From Oceanobacillus zhaokaii (GTDB lineage Bacteria > Bacillota > Bacilli > Bacillales > Amphibacillaceae): a stretch of 64,000 nucleotides of DNA. Every line of letters starts with the position of its first letter. Position 1 is the first letter of the stretch. The stretch is taken from contig NZ_CP024848.1 of assembly GCF_003352005.1 (NCBI RefSeq), positions 443,001 to 507,000 on the forward strand, in the 5' to 3' direction. The notes under the pieces are model-generated. The model did not search any database, was not told where the DNA came from, and saw only the letters and a program-made list of their open reading frames with translations. The translations under genes were made by a program, and so were the position numbers. Shown here piece by piece: positions 17,352 to 25,344 of the stretch.

Positions 17352-17377
17352 GTTTACGTTAAATGAAGATTGGGTAA
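17352..17377 (+). promoter_or_regulatory. Candidate sigma-B promoter upstream of the BCCT gene
   Basis: GTTTAC (17352-17357) and GGGTAA (17372-17377) are 14 bp apart, close to the sigma-B consensus GTTTAA-N12-14-GGGTAT. It would give a long leader of about 250 bases. Confidence 0.55.
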
Positions 17378-17453
17378 TAGAATATTTGTCCTAAGCTTTT
17401 GAAATTCTCCCCCAAATCTTATGAAGATGAGTTTCTTTAAAAGAAATTGGGCT

Positions 17454-17482
17454 TTGACTATTTTATCAAGTAACGCTATAAT
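17454..17482 (+). promoter_or_regulatory. Sigma-A promoter of the BCCT transporter gene
   Basis: TTGACT (17454-17459) and a perfect TATAAT (17477-17482) are separated by exactly 17 bp. The transcript would have a leader of about 150 bases before GTG 17639. Confidence 0.75.
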
Positions 17483-17638
17483 TGAAAACTATGTTAAAAA
17501 ATTGAGCAAGTTGGTGGATTTTCGTCGTTGGTTACTTTCTAAAAAAATGGAGTAATCAAGTCCATCCAACGGTCTTTAATGACAAAATGCAACAATTATA
17601 TTTTAGACACTTGTTCCTAATAAATTAGGAGGAAACAC

Positions 17639-19195
17639 GTGGATTCTGAAAAAGGAAAGAAATTAGATTGGCCAGTATTTATTGTAAGTGGAGGATTCTT
17701 GATTCTCTTTGTATTAATTTCATTTTATGATAATAAAATGGTAGGAAATGCAGTTGATACCTTATTTGCTTATTCCTCAGATCTATTTGGAGCATATTGG
17801 CAAGTATTATTGCTAGCGAACTTTTTTATTGGGCTAGGGCTTGCTGTTTCAAAGTACGGAAAAGTAAAATTAGGGAAGCAAGATAAGCCACAATACAGTT
17901 ATTTCGGCTGGGTTTCTATGATTGTAGTTACATTGCTGGCAAGTGGTGGTGTGTTTTGGGCTGCTGCTGAGCCAATGTATCATTACATGAGTACCCCACC
18001 ATTATTCGGTGGTGGAGAGTTTAACAATAGCAATGCAGCATTTGCACAGTCATTTATGCATTGGGGCTTTACCGCATGGGCGATACTCGGGACTCTAGCC
18101 GTTATTGTTATGATGTATGTGCATTATCAAAAAGGCTTACCGCTGAAGCCAAGAGGATTATTATATCCGATCTTTGGTGAAAAAATATATAAAAATAGTG
18201 TTATTGGTGCTTCAGCAGATATATTTTCAATAATTGCAACGGTTGCTGGTACTTTAGGGCCTTTAGGTTTCTTAGGTTTACAAATATCATATGGTTTAAA
18301 TCATTTATTTGATGTTCCTAACACATTGACTGTAAGTATTATCGTAGTCGTTGGACTTATCGTTGTTGCTGGGATTTCAGCTGCTACAGGAGTCGATAAA
18401 GGGATTTATCATTTAAGTAAATGGAATGTGCAATTTACCATTCTATTAGCAATTATTGTGATGGTTATTGGTCCGACAATGTTCATTATTGATGCATTTA
18501 TCGGTGGCACAGGTTTCCATTTACAGAACTTCTTCCAAATGAATATGTATCGTGGGGAAGAAGGGTGGCTTGCGTCTTGGACTATATTCTTCTGGGGTTG
18601 GTTTATCGGTTATGCCCCAATGTTAATTATATTTATTAGTAGAATTTCTAGGGGGCGAACGATTCGTGAATTAGTGCTTACGGTTTCTATCGTTGCCCCA
18701 ATTGTGACTAACTTCTGGTTCTCGATTGTTGGTGGTACTGGTGTGTTTTTCGAAGCGGAACATCCAGGCTCAGTCTCAACTGCGTTAAATGAGGCTGGAA
18801 TGCCTGCAGCTGTAATGGCGATTACAGATCAATTACCAATGGGTATGTTGATGGGCTTCGGTTTCTTACTTGCTTCGATTATCTTTGTCGCAACAACTGC
18901 GGATACAATGGCATATTCGATTGCAGCTTCAATTGAGGGGAATGATAATCCAAAACGCTGGTTACGTGTTTTCTGGGCAGTAATCTTTGGAGCTACAACT
19001 GTAGCAATTCTGACGATTGGGGAAGATAGTATTACCTCGATTCAGAATTCAATTATTATCACAGCCGTCCCAGTATCATTCTTAATATTGCCGCCATTAT
19101 GGAATGCGCTGCAGATTGCAAAAGTAATGGCAGCAGAGCAAGGACTTGTTAGCAAACGAGAAGCTAGAGCAAAAATAGAAAAAATAGTAGATTAA
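17639..19195 (+). CDS. BCCT-family glycine betaine/carnitine/choline transporter
   Basis: A 518-residue secondary transporter with twelve helices that imports compatible solutes with Na+ or H+. The BCCT signature is clear: GGVFWAAAEPMYHYMSTPP near residue 100, the W-rich FFWGWFIGYAPM and ISRISRGRTIRE near residue 325, and GVDKGIYHLSKWN. The C-terminal cytoplasmic tail is short. The start is GTG with TAGGAGG upstream. A sigma-A promoter and a candidate sigma-B promoter precede it, the latter fitting osmotic and general-stress induction as known for Bacillus opu genes. OpuD/BetL-like is the best guess. The exact substrate is not readable. Confidence 0.92.
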   Translation: MDSEKGKKLDWPVFIVSGGFLILFVLISFYDNKMVGNAVDTLFAYSSDLFGAYWQVLLLANFFIGLGLAVSKYGKVKLGKQDKPQYSYFGWVSMIVVTLLASGGVFWAAAEPMYHYMSTPPLFGGGEFNNSNAAFAQSFMHWGFTAWAILGTLAVIVMMYVHYQKGLPLKPRGLLYPIFGEKIYKNSVIGASADIFSIIATVAGTLGPLGFLGLQISYGLNHLFDVPNTLTVSIIVVVGLIVVAGISAATGVDKGIYHLSKWNVQFTILLAIIVMVIGPTMFIIDAFIGGTGFHLQNFFQMNMYRGEEGWLASWTIFFWGWFIGYAPMLIIFISRISRGRTIRELVLTVSIVAPIVTNFWFSIVGGTGVFFEAEHPGSVSTALNEAGMPAAVMAITDQLPMGMLMGFGFLLASIIFVATTADTMAYSIAASIEGNDNPKRWLRVFWAVIFGATTVAILTIGEDSITSIQNSIIITAVPVSFLILPPLWNALQIAKVMAAEQGLVSKREARAKIEKIVD

Positions 19196-19199
19196 AACG

Positions 19200-19235
19200 A
19201 GGCTATCATCCATTTAAAGGATGATAGCCTTTTTA
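19200..19235 (+). terminator. Terminator of the BCCT gene
   Basis: A perfect 11-bp stem GGCTATCATCC/GGATGATAGCC is followed by a run of five T. Confidence 0.88.
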
Positions 19236-19349
19236 AACATGAAAACCCAAAGTGCCTGCTATTTGTAGTTCTGTCGGTGGCGGAAAATAATTCACAAAAG
19301 TGGAGCAAAGGCTGTGCCGATAGATAAAATCTAAACTTATAAATTTGAT

Positions 19350-19553
19350 CTATTTTGCAACATTATTGAAAAGTGATTTGAGGGCTAGGTAAATAATCGC
19401 CAATGCAAAAACAATGACAGCTATTGCCCCAACAGCAATCAAAAAGTTAACAACAGCTGCAGAAGTAATAAAGGATGCAGCAAGGTCTGCTACAATAATA
19501 AGCGCAAATCCAGCGAGAACCGCTGCTAAAAAGAGTAATGCTAATTGATTCAT
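19350..19553 (-). CDS. Small hydrophobic protein, two TM segments
   Basis: A 67-residue protein made of two long Ala/Ile/Val-rich helices joined by a short turn (SFITSAAVVNF) and ending in a polar tail FNNVAK. AAGGGAGGG lies 8-9 bases upstream of ATG 19553. I do not recognise the family. The next gene upstream on the same strand is the Gly/Pro-rich protein, about 70 bases away, so both may be co-transcribed. Confidence 0.6.
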   Translation of the reverse strand: MNQLALLFLAAVLAGFALIIVADLAASFITSAAVVNFLIAVGAIAVIVFALAIIYLALKSLFNNVAK

Positions 19554-19625
19554 AATTAATCCCTCCCTTCCTAATAAATTATGAGGAGGGGAGGGAGGTT
19601 GTTTGGATGGCCTTATATCACTTCA

Positions 19626-20138
19626 TTAAAAACATTGAAATGATTGGATCTGGTTCAAATCAATCCCGAAGTATACCCATCTAAAGCCATTCCATCTAAA
19701 CCCAGCAACAGATGTCCTGCCAACAAAGGTTGGGTAGAACCAGAAGGCGTCTCTTCTTAACCAAATATAGGTGAAACGGAATAGGCATCCACGAATTCCG
19801 CCGGGATCTACAGCGAATGTTTGAAATTGTGACTGTTGAGGCGTAAAGTTCGGTGGTGGAGTCGTTGGTGCCCCGCCAGATTGCTGCCCGCCACCAGGTT
19901 GCCCAGGAAATCCACCAGGCTGTCCGCCACCAGGTTGCCCAGGAAATCCACCAGGCTGTCCGCCACCTGGTTGCCCTGGGAATCCACCAGGCTGTCCAGG
20001 GAATCCTCCGCCTGGAAACCCTCCGCCCGGGAATCCACCAGGCTGCCCAGGAAACCCTTGCTCTGGTCCTCCTGGGAAACCAGGTATGTTAATAGACCTC
20101 TCATCCTCATCACTATATGGTGGTTGATAATAATCCAT
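19626..20138 (-). CDS. Gly/Pro/Gln-rich repeat protein with conserved aromatic C-terminal domain
   Basis: A 170-residue protein. Residues 18-90 are low-complexity repeats of [12 protein letters not shown] (12 residues, 36 bp at DNA level, nearly identical in tandem). After a TPPP linker, residues 105-170 form a compact domain rich in Arg, Phe, Trp and Tyr, with [27 protein letters not shown] and [14 protein letters not shown]. That domain occurs in Bacillaceae proteins of unknown function, as far as I recall. There is no signal peptide. A surface or spore-associated role is possible but not shown. AAGGGAGG precedes the ATG. Confidence 0.65.
   Translation of the reverse strand: MDYYQPPYSDEDERSINIPGFPGGPEQGFPGQPGGFPGGGFPGGGFPGQPGGFPGQPGGGQPGGFPGQPGGGQPGGFPGQPGGGQQSGGAPTTPPPNFTPQQSQFQTFAVDPGGIRGCLFRFTYIWLRRDAFWFYPTFVGRTSVAGFRWNGFRWVYFGIDLNQIQSFQCF
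19858..20056 (-). repeat. Tandem 36-bp coding repeat
   Basis: Three nearly identical 36-bp units, each encoding [12 protein letters not shown], lie at about 19885-19990, with shorter related GGFPGG units up to 20056. They sit inside the Gly/Pro-rich gene, and copy number is likely to vary between strains. Confidence 0.75.
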
Positions 20139-20431
20139 TTTTTATTTCCTCCCTTATCAAGATCGTTCCATTCAATATATGGGATAAAGGTCCAAATTGG
20201 GATTGATTTTTTGAGAATGGGCGATATTGGGGAAGGGCTGTTTGGCAAGTAAATTAAAAAAAATATTCCAATCATAATAATTCACTTGTTGTCATTTTGG
20301 GTGCGTGCTATCATTATCATGCTATTTATTAGGAAGCTGGAGTTGGCATGTTCCTGGTTACCAACCTTAGCTGCTAAAAAATTTCATTTTATTTACGGAC
20401 TTAATTTATTGATTGAAAGGAGTTTACCCTT
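20139..20431. other. Intergenic region between divergent genes
   Basis: This 293-bp region holds promoters for the Gly/Pro-rich gene (reverse) and the DHA2 exporter (forward). Near 20365-20385, GGTTACCAACCTTAGCTG resembles the reversed copy of the short dyad repeat seen at 9835 and 58172. Nothing else was recognised. Confidence 0.4.
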
Positions 20432-21913
20432 ATGAGTGACAATAATAAGCCCAAGAAGTATGAATACTTGGCTGATGATCCGAATGTAAAAGTTGCACCG
20501 ATTATGATTTCATTAATTATTGGGGCTTTCTTTGCGATATTAAACGAGACTTTGCTAAACATTGCACTAACAACTTTGATGGAGGAGTTTCACGTTTCCA
20601 TTACAACAGTACAGTGGATGGCAACTGGATTTATGCTAGTAATGGGAATTGTTATCCCAGCCTCGGCGTTATTAATGCAGTGGTTTACGACTAGGCAATT
20701 GTTTTTAGGTACGATGATTATTTTTGTAATTGGCACAACGATAAGTGCAATTGCACCTACTTTCCCAATTTTGCTAGTTGGTCGTTTCATACAAGCAGCG
20801 GGGACTGGAATACTTATGCCAATCATTTTTAATGTGTTTTTATTAATCTTCCCACCAAGCAAACGAGGAAAGGTAATGGGTCTTGTTGGCCTTGTAATTA
20901 TGTTTGCACCTGCAATTGGACCAACATTATCTGGCGTAATCGTTGAATATTTGGGATGGCGTTATCTGTTCATCACAGTAATTCCTTTTGCATTGTTCTC
21001 AATTCTATTTGCACTAAAATATTTAGTGAATGTTTCAGAAGTAACAAAGCCTAAAGTTGATGTATTATCGCTTGTATTCTCGTCGATTGGCTTTGGAGCA
21101 ATTGTGTATGGCTTTAGTTCAGCGGGAGAAAGTGAGGCAGGATTCCTAAATCCAAAAGTATATTCTATCATTATTATTGGTGTCATTAGTGTGGTTCTAT
21201 TCGTTATAAGACAATTGAAATTGGATGAACCAATTATGGATTTACGTGTATTTCGCTACCCGATGTTTACTCATGGGATGCTAATGTTCTTAATCATTAT
21301 CATGGCGATGTTCGCTTCAGAGATTATTTTGCCTATTTACATGCAGGGACCTTTAGCATTAGCGGCCGCCACTGCAGGTTTGGTCCTGCTTCCAGGCAGC
21401 ATTTTAAATGGTGTGATGTCACCTTTCATGGGCGGACTCTTTGATAAATACGGGCCAAGAGTGTTAATGATTCCTGCTACAATTGTTCTCAGTGGCACAA
21501 TGTTTTTGATGAGCAGATTAAGTTTGACAACTCCATTATGGGTAGTTGTCGTTGGTTATATTCTATTAATGCTGTCTGTCTCTGCAATTATGATGCCAGC
21601 AGAAACCAATGGATTGAACCAATTACCGAAACGATTGTATCCACATGGGACAGCGATCATGTCAACCTTACAGCCTGTTGCAGGGGCAGTTGGTGTATCT
21701 GTTTTCATTAGTATCATGAACGCAAAACAAAGAAATATCCTGCAGCTTTCGGATGACCCGACAAACATCGCTAACATCAACGTGGCAATGGTTTCTGGTG
21801 TTGAGCTTGTTTATCTCATCTCGTTTATTTTGTCTATCGTTGCCGTTATATTAGCCTTCTTTGTGTACCGCGCTAAGCCGGAAGAAAAGTTAGAATTTCA
21901 AGGAAACGATTAA
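20432..21913 (+). CDS. DHA2-family drug:H+ antiporter (14 TM MFS)
   Basis: A 493-residue exporter with about fourteen helices. The N-terminal region has LNETLLNIALTTLMEEF (the DHA2 helix-1 motif with a membrane acidic residue) and VQWMATGFMLVMGIVIPASA, with ATRQLF-type loop motif A nearby (WFTTRQLFLG). Motif C, GLVIMFAPAIGPTLSGVIVE, lies in helix 5. This wording matches LmrB/Mdr-type Bacillus multidrug exporters of the EmrB/QacA group. AAAGGAG precedes the ATG. There is no regulator directly adjacent on the same strand. The next gene is a PadR operon with its own promoter. Confidence 0.88.
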   Translation: MSDNNKPKKYEYLADDPNVKVAPIMISLIIGAFFAILNETLLNIALTTLMEEFHVSITTVQWMATGFMLVMGIVIPASALLMQWFTTRQLFLGTMIIFVIGTTISAIAPTFPILLVGRFIQAAGTGILMPIIFNVFLLIFPPSKRGKVMGLVGLVIMFAPAIGPTLSGVIVEYLGWRYLFITVIPFALFSILFALKYLVNVSEVTKPKVDVLSLVFSSIGFGAIVYGFSSAGESEAGFLNPKVYSIIIIGVISVVLFVIRQLKLDEPIMDLRVFRYPMFTHGMLMFLIIIMAMFASEIILPIYMQGPLALAAATAGLVLLPGSILNGVMSPFMGGLFDKYGPRVLMIPATIVLSGTMFLMSRLSLTTPLWVVVVGYILLMLSVSAIMMPAETNGLNQLPKRLYPHGTAIMSTLQPVAGAVGVSVFISIMNAKQRNILQLSDDPTNIANINVAMVSGVELVYLISFILSIVAVILAFFVYRAKPEEKLEFQGND

Positions 21914-21930
21914 GACGATAGATTCGACAA

Positions 21931-21984
21931 AACCAGCTCTATTTCAGATAAATTATTTGAAATGGATCTGGTTTATATTTTTGC
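21931..21984 (+). terminator. Terminator of the DHA2 exporter gene
   Basis: AAACCAGCTCTATTTCA pairs, with two internal mismatches, with TGAAATGGATCTGGTTT and is followed by ATATTTTTG. Confidence 0.65.
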
Positions 21985-21995
21985 TTAAAATTACT

Positions 21996-22043
21996 TTGAC
22001 AGGTAGAGTAATTTGAGATATAATTACTCTGTCAGATAGAGTA
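21996..22043 (+). promoter_or_regulatory. Consensus sigma-A promoter with overlapping PadR operator
   Basis: TTGACA (21996-22001) and TATAAT (22019-22024) are both perfect and 17 bp apart. AGAGTAATT (22005-22013) and AATTACTCT (22022-22030) form an inverted repeat across the spacer and -10 box, and TACTCT (22025-22030) with AGAGTA (22038-22043) forms a second. A repressor bound here would block polymerase. The downstream padR gene is the likely source. Confidence 0.75.
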
Positions 22044-22067
22044 TTAATGAAATAAGGACGTGGCAAT

Positions 22068-22397
22068 ATGATAAGAAGCGATATTATTAGAGGGCATTTG
22101 GATGCGATTATCTTACGTCTCATCTTAGAAAAAGATCGTTATGGCTATGAAATTTCAAAAGAAATAAGTTTGCGCACAGATGATTGTTTCCAAATTAAAG
22201 AGGCAACATTATATGCTGTTTTTCAACGACTGGAGAAAAAAGAATTACTGGAATCTTATTCCGGTGGTGTATCAAAAGGAGGGAAGAGAAAGTATTACAG
22301 CATAACGACACTTGGTAAAGCCTATTTAAAAGAATCTGTTGCGGAATGGAAAGTAACAAAGAATATAATTGACCTATTTATGGAGGGATTGGATTGA
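22068..22397 (+). CDS. PadR-family transcriptional regulator
   Basis: A 109-residue winged-helix protein with the PadR core YGYEISKEIS, CFQIKEATLYAVFQRLEKKELL and the wing GGKRKYYSITTLGKAYL. It lacks the long C-terminal helix bundle of classical PadR and belongs to the short PadR-s2 type. AAGGACG lies upstream of ATG 22068. The downstream HAAS gene starts within its stop codon, so the two are translationally coupled. The promoter immediately upstream contains two overlapping inverted repeats, suggesting autorepression of the whole operon. Confidence 0.88.
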   Translation: MIRSDIIRGHLDAIILRLILEKDRYGYEISKEISLRTDDCFQIKEATLYAVFQRLEKKELLESYSGGVSKGGKRKYYSITTLGKAYLKESVAEWKVTKNIIDLFMEGLD

Positions 22398-22792
22398 AAC
22401 AGTTAAAGGATCATGTTAATCAATTATTTATGGGGATTCCAGATAGTGAGCAGAAAACAGCTATCCAGGAGGAAGTATTGGAGAACTTAGAGGAAAAAGT
22501 GCGGGACCTTATGGAGCAAGGGAAAGCTGAGGAGGATGCTATAAATAAAGCGATTGTAGAGTTTGGTGATATTGAAGATTTAAAAAATGAACTTGGGGGA
22601 AAGCAGCCGGTCAGTAAGAACAATTCCAAATTAAATTTAGGGTTCTCTATCTGGGGGAGTGCAATCATCATCGCTTTATTTGTCTTCATCAACTTTTATT
22701 ACACTCCTGATGTAATCTGGTTTGTGTACCCGACATTTGCCGTATTATGGTGGCCGTTAGCAATGTATTTCATTTGGAAACGAGCGAATTAA
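22394..22792 (+). CDS. HAAS-domain protein with two TM segments
   Basis: A 132-residue protein starting at TTG 22394, which overlaps the padR stop; GGAGGGATTGGA supplies the ribosome site. Residues 1-75 are a soluble helical HAAS-type domain (QEEVLENLEEKVRDLMEQGK, AIVEFGDIEDLKNELGG). Two membrane helices follow, with IWFVYPTFAVLWWPLAMYF in the second. That last element recurs four times in the next gene. HAAS/PadR pairs are thought to link a membrane signal to transcription. The ligand is unknown. Confidence 0.75.
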   Translation: MKQLKDHVNQLFMGIPDSEQKTAIQEEVLENLEEKVRDLMEQGKAEEDAINKAIVEFGDIEDLKNELGGKQPVSKNNSKLNLGFSIWGSAIIIALFVFINFYYTPDVIWFVYPTFAVLWWPLAMYFIWKRAN

Positions 22793-22803
22793 GGAGAGAT
22801 AAT

Positions 22804-23442
22804 ATGAAAAGATATGGGGTTGGTTTTGCGATAGCCGGAAGTTTCATGGCAATTGCCTTTTTAATCATTGTAAATTTATTAACGGCTTCAGAACATATTT
22901 GGTTTATTTATCCTTCTATTGGACTGCTGCTATGGCCGGTTGGCATATATTGTATGAAAAATAAGTATTACAAGCTTTTTGCTGTTTTATGCAGCTTACT
23001 TGTTATTATTTTTCTTACCCTGGAGAATTATCTGAATACACCAGGCTATCCATGGGCATTATATGCGGTATTTCCGATCCTATGTTGGCCAATATTGATG
23101 CTATTAGGAAAACGTGCAGGGAACATTATTGTTTCCCTCGTTGGAAGTGCAATTATTATTATCTATTATTTAATGTTAAACATCTTCCTTGAGCCAGGCT
23201 ATCCATGGGCAATATTTCCAGCATTTGCTGTGTTGTGGTGGCCATTAACGATTTATCATTTGGCGAGAAAAAGCTATTTTCAGTATTCTATCCATGCGAG
23301 TTTGTTTATTAGTGGCTTTTTTATACTTGTGAATGCCGTATCCTCACCAAATACGATATGGGCAATATATCCAATATTTGCAGTGCTTTGGTGGCCACTT
23401 AGTATGTATTATTTTGTTTATAAGGGAAGGATGGAAAGGTAG
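22804..23442 (+). CDS. Multi-TM protein built from WWPL-type repeats
   Basis: A 212-residue membrane protein with about eight helices, arranged as four repeats of a two-helix unit. The second helix of each unit reads IWFIYPSIGLLLWPVGIY, PWALYAVFPILCWPILML, PWAIFPAFAVLWWPLTIY and IWAIYPIFAVLWWPLSMY. The same element ends the upstream HAAS protein. I chose ATG 22804 (AAGGAGAG 7 bases upstream) over the open frame that extends to 22747 inside the previous gene. I do not recognise a characterised family. The internal duplication is obvious. It is the third gene of the padR operon. Confidence 0.65.
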   Translation: MKRYGVGFAIAGSFMAIAFLIIVNLLTASEHIWFIYPSIGLLLWPVGIYCMKNKYYKLFAVLCSLLVIIFLTLENYLNTPGYPWALYAVFPILCWPILMLLGKRAGNIIVSLVGSAIIIIYYLMLNIFLEPGYPWAIFPAFAVLWWPLTIYHLARKSYFQYSIHASLFISGFFILVNAVSSPNTIWAIYPIFAVLWWPLSMYYFVYKGRMER

Positions 23443-23469
23443 TTTTAAAAACATAAAAATAGGAGTAGA

Positions 23470-23512
23470 GAGAAGTGAAAGTATCGCTTCTCTCTACTCC
23501 TATTTTTAATCC
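23470..23512. terminator. Bidirectional terminator between the WWPL and MerR genes
   Basis: AATAGGAGTAGAGAGAAG (from 23459) pairs with CTTCTCTCTACTCCTATT (to 23507), closing a small loop, and is followed by TTTAAT. It serves the two convergent genes. Confidence 0.8.
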
Positions 23513-23518
23513 CCTAAA

Positions 23519-24280
23519 TTATTTCATTCCTAAATATATCAGGATGGCATCTCGTAAAAATTTAGTGCCGCCCTCAACCTGCTTGTCATAATAAGCAGTA
23601 AATCGTTTGTCAGCAACGTACATTTCTGCAAGACCTGCATGTGCTTCCTTAGAATAACTTGGCCATGAGTACATAAGCCATTCTTTATGTTTTACTGCAA
23701 GCTCTTGAGCTAAATCTGAAGCTGGATCTCCAGTAGCATATGCCTTTTCAAGTAAGGAAAAAATTTCTTCTCCCAATTTGTTCATTGCTTGAAAGTCTTC
23801 TTCCGACATTCCTCTCATTTTGGCATTACTAGCCTCAACAGTATCTTTTCCATATTTGTCACGAATTTCTTCTCCATATTTTTGTTCGTTCTCATCAATC
23901 ATTTTCTCTTTAAATGCTACGAACTTTTCTTTATCCTCCATTGTTATTCCTCCTTCTTTACTCGCAATCGTTTTTTCAACTGTAGCCATAAGATTGTCAA
24001 GATGGACTCTTTTCTGCATCAGTTTTTTATAATGGGCTTTTAGAGCTTGGGTTTGATTAAAATGTGGGTCTTGTATGATATTCATAATTTCTTCGAGCCC
24101 AATTTCCAATTCGCGGTAGAATAAAATCTGCTGAAGCAGATCAACCTCTTTCTGACCGTAAATGCGATAACCAGATGAATTAATACTTGCCGGCTTCAAT
24201 AATCCAATCTGATCATAATAACGAAGCGTTCTCCCACTCACACCCGATAGCTGTGCTAGCTTATTAACCGTATATTCCAT
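23519..24280 (-). CDS. MerR-family activator with TipAS domain, Mta-like
   Basis: A 253-residue protein. Residues 1-70 form the MerR winged helix (YTVNKLAQLSGVSGRTLRYYDQIGLLKP), followed by a dimerising coiled coil at about 75-110. The C-terminal half is a TipAS antibiotic-recognition-like domain (MSEEDFQAMNKLGEEIF, HKEWLMYSWPSYSKEAHAGLAEMYVAD as landmarks). This is the layout of Bacillus Mta and Streptomyces TipAL, which bind hydrophobic drugs and activate exporters. I chose ATG 24280 because AGGAGGG lies 7 bases upstream. An atypical 19-bp-spacer promoter upstream suggests positive autoregulation. Confidence 0.88.
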   Translation of the reverse strand: MEYTVNKLAQLSGVSGRTLRYYDQIGLLKPASINSSGYRIYGQKEVDLLQQILFYRELEIGLEEIMNIIQDPHFNQTQALKAHYKKLMQKRVHLDNLMATVEKTIASKEGGITMEDKEKFVAFKEKMIDENEQKYGEEIRDKYGKDTVEASNAKMRGMSEEDFQAMNKLGEEIFSLLEKAYATGDPASDLAQELAVKHKEWLMYSWPSYSKEAHAGLAEMYVADKRFTAYYDKQVEGGTKFLRDAILIYLGMK

Positions 24281-24303
24281 TCGTGTCCCTCCTGACATTA
24301 ATA

Positions 24304-24334
24304 ATGATAAAGGTTTACGCTGCGTAAAGGTCAA
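24304..24334 (-). promoter_or_regulatory. MerR-type promoter with 19-bp spacer
   Basis: On the reverse strand, TTGACC (24334-24329) and TATCAT (24309-24304) are 19 bp apart. The palindrome TTTACGC-T-GCGTAAA lies between them (24314-24328). A long spacer with a central dyad is the hallmark of promoters untwisted by MerR activators. Confidence 0.85.
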
Positions 24335-24386
24335 GCGAATTTTTAAATAAATTTATTGATGTGCATTTAGTATAAGACTAGAGAAT

Positions 24387-24477
24387 GCCGATATATACGG
24401 AAAAGCACCAGTAAATGGGCCGAACATGCCGATATATTCCAGAAATCCGCCGATATGAACAGGAATCACGCCGATAT
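24387..24477. repeat. Phased GCCGATAT repeat
   Basis: The octamer GCCGATAT occurs at 24387, 24428, 24449 and 24470, with steps of 41, 21 and 21 bp. The spacers are loosely similar (aGaAAt, GgAAt). It lies between the MerR promoter and the ABC promoter, and no gene overlaps it. Confidence 0.7.
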
Positions 24478-24533
24478 ACTCGACAGTAAAATTTGGTGAG
24501 CAACTTTGATAGTAATAAGTAAATTAAATTAAA

Positions 24534-24596
24534 AAGTGATTACTCACTTTACATACATCTAAAAGGAGATTATACTATAGTGAGTACTTACTCACT
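24534..24596 (+). promoter_or_regulatory. Candidate TetR operators upstream of the ABC exporter
   Basis: AGTGAGTA-CT-TACTCACT (24579-24596) is an inverted repeat with perfect 8-bp arms. A weaker related site, AGTGATTACTCACT, lies at about 24535-24548. Both precede the ATP-binding gene, whose operon neighbour encodes a TetR protein. Confidence 0.7.
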
Positions 24597-24617
24597 AACG
24601 TAGAGAGGTGAATTTAG

Positions 24618-25343
24618 ATGGGAAATGAAAATGCTTGTATATCGATTCGCGAGGTGTCAAAGCAATTTGGCAAACATGAAGTATTAAAAAATATTAATCT
24701 AGAAATCAACGAGGGTGAAATATTTGGCCTTCTAGGACCATCAGGTGCTGGGAAATCAACACTGGTAAAGGAATTAGCTGGACTTGATGTGCCGACCTCT
24801 GGAGAGAATTTTCTTTTTCAAGAGAAGATGCCATCTCTGAAACTAATGGAGAGAGTAGGGTATATGGCACAAGCAGACGCCTTGTACTTGGATTTAACAG
24901 CAAACGAGAATCTACAGTTTTTTGCTAGTCTTTATGGATTAAAAGGGAAAAAGCAGAAACAGAGAATTATTGAAGTGATGCAGATTGTAAATCTCACTGA
25001 TCATCTTCATAAGCCTGTAACGAATTATTCTGGTGGAATGAAGCGGAGGCTGTCGCTCGCAATTGCACTTCTGCATGAACCAGAAATGTTAATACTGGAT
25101 GAACCGACCGTTGGCATTGATCCTGTATTAAGGAAAAGTATATGGGAAGCATTTTATGAACTAAATAGAAAAGGGACGACAATAATTATTACCACGCACG
25201 TAATGGATGAAGCGGAGAAGTGTGGTCGTTTAGGATTGATGCGTGATGGAATAATGATTGCAGTTGGCACACCGGAGGAATTAAAGAAGGAAACCAATAC
25301 AGAGACAATTGAAGAGGCTTTTCTTATCTATGGAGGTGCTTAA
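24618..25343 (+). CDS. ABC transporter ATP-binding protein
   Basis: The cytoplasmic ATPase of an exporter, 241 residues. Walker A is LGPSGAGKST near residue 40, the signature is YSGGMKRRLSLA near residue 135, Walker B is MLILDEP near residue 155 and the H-loop is TTHVMDEAEKCG. The sequence is of the DrrA/NatA-type subfamily that pairs with ABC-2 permeases. GAGAGGTG precedes the ATG. The permease gene starts one base after the stop. TetR-like operators lie upstream, and the tetR gene follows the permease, which suggests drug- or lipid-inducible export. Confidence 0.9.
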   Translation: MGNENACISIREVSKQFGKHEVLKNINLEINEGEIFGLLGPSGAGKSTLVKELAGLDVPTSGENFLFQEKMPSLKLMERVGYMAQADALYLDLTANENLQFFASLYGLKGKKQKQRIIEVMQIVNLTDHLHKPVTNYSGGMKRRLSLAIALLHEPEMLILDEPTVGIDPVLRKSIWEAFYELNRKGTTIIITTHVMDEAEKCGRLGLMRDGIMIAVGTPEELKKETNTETIEEAFLIYGGA

Positions 25344-25344
25344 G

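Noticed and set aside
19836..20252. Long forward frames over the Gly/Pro-rich gene
   Set aside because: The frames are produced by the periodic 36-bp repeat and read Arg/Ser- or His/Gln-rich nonsense; only the reverse frame has a ribosome site and a conserved C-terminal domain.
24400..24480. The GCCGATAT repeat as a CRISPR array
   Set aside because: Repeats are only 8 bp long and unevenly spaced (41, 21, 21 bp), and no cas gene is in the window.
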